Below, piece by piece: positions 58,035-64,000 of a DNA stretch of 64,000 nt; the stretch's first letter is position 1; every line of letters begins with the position of its first letter. The notes beneath the pieces were generated by a model. The model was not told where the DNA came from. It saw only the letters and a program-made list of their open reading frames with translations, and ran no database searches. Source of the DNA: JBGSIC01 sp041751875 (GTDB taxonomy: Bacteria > Bdellovibrionota > FAC87 > UBA2466 > JACKAF01); contig JBGSIC010000018.1 in assembly GCA_041751875.1 (NCBI GenBank), positions 62,001 through 126,000 on the forward strand, read 5' to 3'. The position numbers were made by a program, and so were the translations under genes.

Positions 58035-59046
58035 GGAACCAGAGTGCCTTCCCTTCGTTTTCTAGGTCCGTTTTATCCTGAGGTTTGAGTTGTCCCCAGT
58101 GATCGGTAAGACAAGCACGCAATAGAAAATCAAAAAGATAAACATGGCGTCGCAAAGTGCGTTGCAGACGATGCGGCATGATGGGGTTAAAGGCTCCCAG
58201 AACGGATAGGAGTTGTTTCGGATTTTTTTTTACCCACATCCAGGATCCCATTTCCAGGCATAGGGGAAGGTAAGTGGCTCCACTTACTTCTTGCCGATGA
58301 ACTTCATAAAGGAAGTCCCACACGTCACCGTGGGTGGTGTACTGAAGAGCTTGTGGTTCGATGCAGTAGATATGATTCGGGTAAACGCGATCGAGAAGTT
58401 TTTTCAGGGCGACCATTTCTCCCAGATGAGGAATCGGCTTCTTTGACTTTGCGTAGGGAAACCACAAGCGATCCTTGCTTCCGTACCCGGAATGGACGTC
58501 TAAGGTGATGGCGCGTTTTGCCTGCCAGGCTTCACGTTTGATGAGATTTAAAAGGGTGAGCGTTTCAAGTTCCAGTTCGCCTGTTCCGCGGAACCAAGGA
58601 AGCCTGCGACTGATGCGATGGCCGGCCAACATTTTAAAACGGGGAAGGTCTTCCGCTTCGATGGGGGCATTTCTCATGATATCGACGCCATTCGGATTGG
58701 AGCGCGTGCGAAAATACATTCCTGCCGGATTAACGAGTGGGTAAAAAACGACTCGAGCCGTCTGAAGGGCGCTTTGAGTTAAGGTGTCCCACTTAGCGAG
58801 CTCAACAAAAGTTTTCAAATAGGAAGTCACTACACGTGTGCCAATGCGCTCCAGTCCGTGCACCCCGCCAGTAAACACCAGCGTGGGAGCGGTGGGTTCT
58901 GTGGATCCGAAGGTGAAGGAATAGAGAGGGAAGGAAAGCCCCTTGTGATGTACCGTGTTCTCTTCTCTCACGCGGGCTAGTCGAGACGCTGTGCTAGCTA
59001 AACGTCGCAGGAGAATCATTTCGGGAAAGCGCTTCACGTGTCCCAC
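58021..59046 (-). CDS. M14-type zinc carboxypeptidase-like protein
   Basis: A 341-residue hydrolase. The first zinc ligands are in GGVHGLERIGT (HxxE), and DVHSGYG supplies the third. Near the end LCLEMGSW may supply the catalytic Glu. This resembles DUF2817 or AstE-like succinylglutamate desuccinylase relatives of M14. No signal peptide was found, so it acts in the cytoplasm. The start is uncertain: GTG 59046 overlaps the acyltransferase by 53 nt; a GTG at 59037 and ATG at 59019 are alternatives. It belongs to the operon of the OlsB/OlsA-like genes. Confidence 0.75.
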   Translation of the reverse strand: MGHVKRFPEMILLRRLASTASRLARVREENTVHHKGLSFPLYSFTFGSTEPTAPTLVFTGGVHGLERIGTRVVTSYLKTFVELAKWDTLTQSALQTARVVFYPLVNPAGMYFRTRSNPNGVDIMRNAPIEAEDLPRFKMLAGHRISRRLPWFRGTGELELETLTLLNLIKREAWQAKRAITLDVHSGYGSKDRLWFPYAKSKKPIPHLGEMVALKKLLDRVYPNHIYCIEPQALQYTTHGDVWDFLYEVHRQEVSGATYLPLCLEMGSWMWVKKNPKQLLSVLGAFNPIMPHRLQRTLRRHVYLFDFLLRACLTDHWGQLKPQDKTDLENEGKALWFHAAS

Positions 59047-59806
59047 TCTCGGAAAGAGGTCGATACTGCCCTAAAATCTGACTGAGCGCGTTAGCGCTAA
59101 GTTGTTTTCGGTCCCACCCCGACTCGGCTGGAAGCAGAGTCAGGAGTTTCACCTCTATCTCCATCGACCGAGAACCCAAAAAACCTAAGAAATGCGGTAG
59201 AAAATCCATATCGCCGTACCAGCAAAGGCGATCGCGGTTAAGGTGAGAGAGCGGTTCTCCGCCGATAGATAAGTAATTTAGGCAAACCGGCAAAACGTTC
59301 GCCCGGCTTTGAACGGCTGGTTCAAAAAAAGTGGATTTAAACGGTAGAACGGATGCTCCGTTCGACGAAGTGCCTTCTGGAAAGAGGGCCACCGGTACGC
59401 CAGCCGCGAGAAGATTGGTAATCGGTTCTTGCTCGCCCCGGATCTTATCCTTAGAACGCCGTTCGACAAAAAAGCACCCGGCGGCTAGGCAGAGCCAACC
59501 CAAAAACGGAGTTTCTCGTACTTCTTGCGACGTAATGAAAATAGTTGGTTGAACCGCGTAGAGGGCTAGTACGTCCAAATACGAAAGATGGTTGGATGCC
59601 ACAAGGCAAGGTCCTTTTGGAGGCCGCTTTCCCTGAATAGAAACACGCATGCCAAAGAGTTTGGTAAGGATAAGAATAAAAAAACGAGTGTTGTGCGCCG
59701 ACAAAATGCGACGCCGCTGATCGGAGAGTAAAAAGAGAGGCGCTGAAACTAAAAAGAAAACAGAGATGACGGCAAGAAAACCAAAGAAACGAATCCACTT
59801 GATCAT
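58994..59806 (-). CDS. PlsC/OlsA-like acyltransferase
   Basis: A 270-residue membrane acyltransferase with NHLSYLD (NHx4D), FPEGTSSNG and LPVCLNYLSI motifs, and an N-terminal hydrophobic segment. It is coupled (4-nt overlap) to the GNAT-type N-acyltransferase upstream. In ornithine-lipid synthesis OlsB makes lyso-ornithine lipid and OlsA adds the second acyl chain, so OlsA is the favoured reading here. The other PlsC-like gene at 23965 may serve phosphatidate synthesis. The assignment rests on context. Confidence 0.8.
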   Translation of the reverse strand: MIKWIRFFGFLAVISVFFLVSAPLFLLSDQRRRILSAHNTRFFILILTKLFGMRVSIQGKRPPKGPCLVASNHLSYLDVLALYAVQPTIFITSQEVRETPFLGWLCLAAGCFFVERRSKDKIRGEQEPITNLLAAGVPVALFPEGTSSNGASVLPFKSTFFEPAVQSRANVLPVCLNYLSIGGEPLSHLNRDRLCWYGDMDFLPHFLGFLGSRSMEIEVKLLTLLPAESGWDRKQLSANALSQILGQYRPLSESGTREALSRNDSPATFS

Positions 59807-60705
59807 GACACAGAGTATTTGCGCACGTAGTGTTTCGTCAAATTGTCGACGTTGAGAATTGTCAGGAAATCAAAGCATCGGTATTTTTTATCTAAAGCTG
59901 GCTCCAGCGCTACTTTGGCTCCGGCCTTGAGATAGGAACGCAGCAAAGGGGGAAGACTTAGTTGCTCCGATCCGGAAGGCGTGAAATCCCCAGAATCCCA
60001 AAACGTTTTTTTCCATTCTTCGAAATTATCGGCGCGGTAGCGGGGGAGCGGAGCGATGGTGTATTGGTCTTGAATTGCGCCCGAGTCGACGAAGGTTTTG
60101 TATAGTTCGTTAAGCGACGTGAGCTGAGTGGTCTGTACGCTGCTGCACCCGAACAAAAACTCGGCCCCTACCTTATTGATGTATTCAGCCAAGCCTCTCC
60201 AAAGAAGTTGAACCACGACACCCGTGCGGTAATTACGATGCACGCATGCTCGGCTCAGTTCCACTTTCACCGATGGCGTATCAAGAAAAGAGTCGAGCTT
60301 AAACTCGCTCGAAGAATAAAAATCGTTGCTCATCCGAGAGTTAATGAGCCGGTACGTTCCAACAACCTTTTTGATGTTGTTATCGATGATGACAAGAAGC
60401 TGTGCTTTGCGATCGTATCGGTCGGTGTCTAATCCGACAGGAAACTGCTTTCCCCTAAACTCGCGATGGAAAACCGCGTAGCGCAAGCGGTAGGCCTGCA
60501 AAAATTCGCGCCGTGTGTTTGCAATTTTGACGGTGAAGTTTTTCCTATGAATTTCAAATTCAGAGGATTGAGGTGCCCACTCGGATTCGCCCGAGGGCAA
60601 AGCCGACGAAGGGGAAATGAAATTGAAGCGATTGAGGTCCGCTTTTGGTGAAAAGGCTAGGATGACGACACCTCCGTGAAAGCTAGGGATGCGTAAGAAA
60701 GCCAA
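59803..60705 (-). CDS. OlsB-like N-acyltransferase (GNAT fold)
   Basis: A 300-residue protein. The core YRLRYAVFHREF, YDRKAQLLVIIDNN, VVGTYRLI, VELSRACVHRNYR and AEFLFGCSSVQT is that of ornithine-acyl-ACP N-acyltransferases and related autoinducer-synthase-like GNATs. OlsB joins a 3-hydroxyacyl group to ornithine. The N-terminal 50 residues are extra. TTG 60705 is the first start in frame. It overlaps the OlsA-like gene by 4 nt (ATGA), a strong context clue. Confidence 0.82.
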   Translation of the reverse strand: MAFLRIPSFHGGVVILAFSPKADLNRFNFISPSSALPSGESEWAPQSSEFEIHRKNFTVKIANTRREFLQAYRLRYAVFHREFRGKQFPVGLDTDRYDRKAQLLVIIDNNIKKVVGTYRLINSRMSNDFYSSSEFKLDSFLDTPSVKVELSRACVHRNYRTGVVVQLLWRGLAEYINKVGAEFLFGCSSVQTTQLTSLNELYKTFVDSGAIQDQYTIAPLPRYRADNFEEWKKTFWDSGDFTPSGSEQLSLPPLLRSYLKAGAKVALEPALDKKYRCFDFLTILNVDNLTKHYVRKYSVS

Positions 60706-60802
60706 TCTACTACTATTAATAACACAGTAATCTCTCGGACCCTTTAAACTTTTCTTTAAGTTTATGTGAAGAGAATACGATGCGTCGTGCCCGACTATTT
60801 AG

Positions 60803-61540
60803 TCAACGTAGTAGTTGCTGGTGCAGTGCGGCAAGGTCCGACCAGGCTCCGTGTGATTCGACCTCGCTTCGGCTGGGAAGGGGAAAGGATAACGCAACAC
60901 GCGCTACGCGAAGCGCTTCTGATTTGTTTGAAAATTCCTCGGCGTAGAGTCGAGCCAAGAAAAAATAATTGAGCGGACTACCAGGAGCTTGCGCGATCGC
61001 TTTCTCCAAATAGTCGCGGGCCGTCTCTTTGCCCCCGCCCAAGAATCCGGGAATGTGTTGGTGGATGAGGCCCAAAATGCGGTGAGCTCCGCCAAAAGCG
61101 TAGCTGGGATCCAACCGAACCACTACCCGAAGATGGGCGAGTACGTCTCTCAAACTACCAAGCATTCGCCAGACACCCACGCTCTGTCCGTATAGGGCGA
61201 GATTAACCGCTGTCCAAAAGTGGCAGGGAACACACTCGGAGTTGAGCTCGACCCCTCGGCGCCCCGCCTGAATGCCTTGCAGAAAAAGTTTCTGCTTCTC
61301 TGCCGGAGATTCGATCAAGTTCAGCCCTACATATTGACAGGCCATAGCCAATCGCCAGGCTTCGTCTTCCCCGGCGTTGTGGGAGTAGGTAGTTTGGAAG
61401 TGTTTAAGGGCGAAACGAGCACGATCGGGATCGGCTCTCTGCAAAAAGGCGTCGTCGCCAGGTTGAAGGGAGATAGCAAGCCCTCCCAGGGGAAAGATCA
61501 AAAAGATAAAAAATAGAATGATGAGTCGGAGACGTGTCAT
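60803..61540 (-). CDS. TRAP transporter T-component (TatT)-like protein
   Basis: A 245-residue secreted protein with a signal peptide (about 1-23, FIFLIFPLGGLA) and helical repeats of TPR type: ADPDRARFALKHFQTTY, DEAWRLAMACQYVGLNL and SYAFGGAHRILGLIHQHIPG. The last segment and the overall order match TatT, a periplasmic partner of some TRAP transporters. No TRAP genes are nearby. It could also be a general TPR protein. The GNAT gene is downstream on the same strand. Confidence 0.78.
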   Translation of the reverse strand: MTRLRLIILFFIFLIFPLGGLAISLQPGDDAFLQRADPDRARFALKHFQTTYSHNAGEDEAWRLAMACQYVGLNLIESPAEKQKLFLQGIQAGRRGVELNSECVPCHFWTAVNLALYGQSVGVWRMLGSLRDVLAHLRVVVRLDPSYAFGGAHRILGLIHQHIPGFLGGGKETARDYLEKAIAQAPGSPLNYFFLARLYAEEFSNKSEALRVARVALSFPLPSRSEVESHGAWSDLAALHQQLLR

Positions 61541-61593
61541 CTCCTAAACATTTTCTCGAAAGAAAATAAAGAATCGGGAAAGAATAGAAAAAT

Positions 61594-62001
61594 TTATTCG
61601 TCGCTTAGTCCGAGCGCACGGGAGAAACGTTCCAGGAATTCCTCATCGGTCTCGGCGGCGCTTGATTCCATATCAAACTTCAGTTCGTCGACGATCTCGT
61701 TGAACTTGGTTTCGTCTTCCAAGCCAGCCTTGATTTTTTCCAGGAAATCTTTGGGGTATTTTTCGACTAAGCGATCGATATAGATGCTCAGCTTCTTTTC
61801 CGCCTTCATCTGGAGCCGCAGGCGTCGCTTCTTCCAGTTTTTAAGAAGTAAAAGACGACTTTCTTTGGTCACCGGTTTGGCTGCTTTTTTCGGGCGGGCC
61901 GCTTTCGCGGCGGTCGCTTTGGGAGCAGCTGCCGGCGTACCTGGCCCAGCGGCTTTCTTCTTCGGAGAAGGGGCTTCTGTTTTTTTCTTTTTAGGCGTCA
62001 T
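61594..62001 (-). CDS. Lys/Ala-rich, histone-H1-like N-terminal protein
   Basis: A 135-residue protein from ATG 62001. Residues 1-48 consist largely of Lys, Ala and Pro (TPKKKKTEAPSPKKKAAGPG, then AAAPKATAAKAARPKKAAKP), as in H1-like DNA-binding tails. Residues 49-135 form a helical domain with a charged end (ETDEEFLERFSRALGLSDE). Nucleoid or RNA binding is plausible. A longer frame from 62118 adds only unlikely residues. It is divergent from the phosphoglucomutase gene. Confidence 0.78.
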   Translation of the reverse strand: MTPKKKKTEAPSPKKKAAGPGTPAAAPKATAAKAARPKKAAKPVTKESRLLLLKNWKKRRLRLQMKAEKKLSIYIDRLVEKYPKDFLEKIKAGLEDETKFNEIVDELKFDMESSAAETDEEFLERFSRALGLSDE

Positions 62002-62126
62002 TCCAAGCTCTCTATCGGAGCGTTGCGGCAAAAGGTTAAAGGAAAAAGAATAGGGAAGCTTCAAAAGATGGAATTTAATAGGAAAAATGGAAGCGCGCCT
62101 TACAGGAAAATGGTACACCCTAGACC

Positions 62127-63896
62127 ATGGCTACACCCCCAAATATACGCCAAAAGGCGCAGTACTGGGCTCGCTGCCCCCTGTTCGATGAAGCCACTCG
62201 CAAGGAAGTGGAAGATCTCATTCAGAAGCAAGATGAGAAAGGGCTCGCGGAGCGTTTCGAGTCGGACCTAAAGTTTGGAACGGCCGGCTTACGAGGCGTT
62301 TTGGGCTCGGGTTCTTCAAGAATGAATTTGTACAACGTGCGCAAGGCCACCCACGCGGTGGGGCTTTACCTAAAGGAGCTGCACGGGAAAAAGCCACTCA
62401 AAGTGGCAGTCTCTTTTGATTGCCGTCACTTCTCCAAAGAATTTGCGGTTGCCGTTGTGGAAGTGCTTGCCGCCCAAAAAATTGAAACGTTTTTGACCGA
62501 GAAACTGGGGCCTGCGCCGCTCTTGTCCTTTATGGTGCGGGAACTTAAGTGTGACATGGGGATTTACATTACCGCCAGCCACAATCCGCCTCAGTACAAC
62601 GGGTTCAAAGTTTACTTGCCCACGGGGGGACAGATTGTTCCACCTCACGATGAGCAGATTACCCGTTACTATAGTTCCACCGAGTACGACGCGATTCAGT
62701 TCCATCCTTTTGAGGAAGTGCTTAACACGCATCGAGTTACGATTATTGGGGAAGAATTCATCACGAAGTATCTCGACAGGTTGCAGAAGAGTTTGTTTAC
62801 GCGCCCGAGTGAAAGTCTTTCAGTGGTTTACACTTCTTTGCACGGCACAGGCCTACGGGTGCTTCCCGAAGCCTTTTCCCGCTTTGGATTTTCTGACCTT
62901 CACATCGTAGAAGCTCAAAGCGCCTACGACGGAAACTTTCCGACGGTAAAGAGCCCCAACCCGGGTGAAGCTCAGTCCTTGGTTCTCGCGATTGAAGAAG
63001 CCAAAAGAGTGAAGGCCGATATTGTTTTGGCTACCGATCCGGATGCGGATCGGCTAGGCGTAGCGGTGGCGGGACCAGGCGGGTACGAGGCTGTCGAGGG
63101 TAATGCGCTTGGGTCCTTGATGATCGATTTTATTCTATCTCAAGCCAAGGAAGCCGGTACGTTGCCGGAAAACCCGTTGGTCATAAAGACAATTGTTACG
63201 ACCGAGATGCAGAGATCGATCGCTGCTCTTTACGGCGTTGAGGTCGAAGAGACACTTACTGGCTTTAAGTGGATAGCCGAACGCATTGAAGACTACGAGT
63301 CGGGAGCCCGCAAGCCTCCGCGCAAGTATGTATGCGGGGGAGAAGAAGCCTACGGTTTTCTTTTCGACTCTTTTATACGCGACAAGGACGGTATCAGCGC
63401 CTGTGTCATCGCGGCTCAGATGGCGGCCTATCACAAGAGTCGCGGGAAAACGTTGTTTCAGGCGCTCGATGAACTTTATGTTCAGCATGGTTTTTACCTA
63501 GAAGAACTCCAAACGGTCGTAAGCGAAGGAATGCGCGGCGAAAAGGCGATGGCACGCTTTATTCAGTCGTTGCGAGATAACGTACCAGCCACCATTGCCG
63601 GGTTGCCGGTCGTGAAAGTCAGAGATTTTCTTTTGAGACGAGAAAGCGTATTCCCCGAGGGACTCTCCCTCGAACTCGATTCTCCTAAATCAGATGTCCT
63701 TCAGTTTTATCTAGGTGATCGCGCTCGTTTGAGTATCCGACCGTCAGGAACGGAACCCTTGATGAAGTATTACCTTTCGGTAAGGGAACCGGCTGCGAGC
63801 GCGGCAGCTCTACCAAAAGCGAAGGAAGAAGCAGCGGTTCTTGCGCGGGCCATTTTCGAGTGGCTTAACACTTACGGGGAACCGTTTTTAAGCTGA
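62127..63896 (+). CDS. Phosphoglucomutase/phosphomannomutase (PGM2-like)
   Basis: A 589-residue alpha-D-phosphohexomutase that interconverts sugar 1- and 6-phosphates and supplies precursors for glycans. The catalytic serine is S151 in YITASHNPPQYNGFKVY, the metal loop is DPDADRLGVAV, the sugar loop is GGEEAYGFLF and the phosphate loop is RPSGTEPLMKYY. It is longer than ManB-type enzymes and like PGM2/phosphopentomutase. The ApaH-like gene follows 2 nt after its stop, so the pair may be cotranscribed. Confidence 0.95.
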   Translation: MATPPNIRQKAQYWARCPLFDEATRKEVEDLIQKQDEKGLAERFESDLKFGTAGLRGVLGSGSSRMNLYNVRKATHAVGLYLKELHGKKPLKVAVSFDCRHFSKEFAVAVVEVLAAQKIETFLTEKLGPAPLLSFMVRELKCDMGIYITASHNPPQYNGFKVYLPTGGQIVPPHDEQITRYYSSTEYDAIQFHPFEEVLNTHRVTIIGEEFITKYLDRLQKSLFTRPSESLSVVYTSLHGTGLRVLPEAFSRFGFSDLHIVEAQSAYDGNFPTVKSPNPGEAQSLVLAIEEAKRVKADIVLATDPDADRLGVAVAGPGGYEAVEGNALGSLMIDFILSQAKEAGTLPENPLVIKTIVTTEMQRSIAALYGVEVEETLTGFKWIAERIEDYESGARKPPRKYVCGGEEAYGFLFDSFIRDKDGISACVIAAQMAAYHKSRGKTLFQALDELYVQHGFYLEELQTVVSEGMRGEKAMARFIQSLRDNVPATIAGLPVVKVRDFLLRRESVFPEGLSLELDSPKSDVLQFYLGDRARLSIRPSGTEPLMKYYLSVREPAASAAALPKAKEEAAVLARAIFEWLNTYGEPFLS

Positions 63897-63898
63897 TT

Positions 63899-64000
63899 AT
63901 GTCGACGTTCGTCATCGGAGATGTGCAAGGGTGCTTCCAAACCTTGGAAGCACTGTTGGAAAAGTTACCTTTCGAGTCTTCTCGCGATCAGATCTGGCTT
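63899..64000 (+). CDS. apaH: ApaH-like bis(5'-nucleosyl)-tetraphosphatase (5' end, cut by window)
   Basis: The first 34 codons are visible from ATG 63899, reading MSTFVIGDVQGCFQTLEALL. GDVQGC takes the place of GDVHGC in ApaH; the Gln is noteworthy because this His is normally kept in PPP-type metallophosphatases. ApaH hydrolyses Ap4A. The rest of the gene lies outside the window. It begins 2 nt after the phosphoglucomutase stop. Confidence 0.8.
   Translation, partial: MSTFVIGDVQGCFQTLEALLEKLPFESSRDQIWL

Noticed and set aside
1..64000. Prophage, insertion sequence, integron, toxin-antitoxin or defence system
   Set aside because: No transposase, integrase, phage structural gene or known defence gene was found. 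The gene mix looks chromosomal.

Overview
The window reads as a chromosomal segment of a Gram-negative bacterium. It has many Sec signal peptides, lipoprotein lipoboxes, outer-membrane beta-barrel proteins and a full-length SecA. No rRNA, phage module, transposase, plasmid replication gene or CRISPR array was seen. Base composition looks close to 50% GC. The mix of PilM, Tad-like pseudopilins, a PhaR-type DNA-binding protein, AmrS, surface-glycan genes and many secreted proteins without recognisable domains would suit a Bdellovibrionota/deltaproteobacteria-like lineage. That placement is an inference, not something the sequence proves.

Layout. 0-5.3 kb: two tandem paralogous secreted/membrane proteins (the first cut by the window edge), ssb, an RDD protein, a GtrB-like glycosyltransferase and lipoproteins. 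5.4-12.7 kb: a glycan/sugar-modification block with a PurN-like formyltransferase, WbqC-like protein, methyltransferase, GT-C-like membrane protein, NAD-dependent epimerase, DegT aminotransferase and Gfo/Idh oxidoreductase. 13-20 kb: PilM with a small partner, a PhaR-type regulator, a candidate structured RNA, then a compact operon with three proteins carrying prepilin-peptidase-type signals plus a CpaB/SAF protein. 20.7-30.3 kb: AmrS, a coiled-coil protein, a phosphoesterase, a PlsC-like acyltransferase, secA, an rsmD-like gene, coaD and an aspartate-type aminotransferase. 30.3-41.1 kb: outer-membrane barrels, a GspG-like fusion, secreted proteins, a large secreted protein with two CxxC motifs, and a NodU/CmcH carbamoyltransferase with an SxtJ-like partner. 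41.3-44.5 kb: a PP-loop protein, pyrF and an RlmB-like methyltransferase, then tRNA-Thr and tRNA-Tyr. 44.5-51.9 kb: a desaturase, a cysteine-repeat lipoprotein, a methyltransferase with a signal peptide, a KGG-repeat stress protein and an SGNH hydrolase. 52-54 kb: an ETHE1-like persulfide dioxygenase followed by a sulfide:quinone oxidoreductase. 54.9-64 kb: small membrane and secreted proteins, a LysR regulator, an OlsB/OlsA-like pair with an M14-like peptidase and an alpha/beta hydrolase, a TatT-like protein, a Lys/Ala-rich protein, phosphoglucomutase and the start of an ApaH-like gene.

How genes may work together. The 52-54 kb pair should oxidise sulfide to persulfide and then sulfite. The 57-61 kb overlapping genes look like an ornithine-lipid-type acyltransferase operon. 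The 5.4-12.7 kb genes probably build and attach a modified, possibly N-formylated, sugar. The 16.3-19.9 kb operon looks like a reduced Tad-type pilus or secretion accessory locus without its motor in view.

The most unusual points are: a family of palindromic GGTGTC/GACACC-type repeats (about 28.0, 31.7 and 11.6 kb), one copy of which lies over the 5' end of the rsmD-like gene; a long-range base-paired RNA candidate at 15.5 kb; a lipoprotein with five 29-residue Cx3C-x9-Cx3C repeats; and an apparently exported SAM-type methyltransferase next to it.
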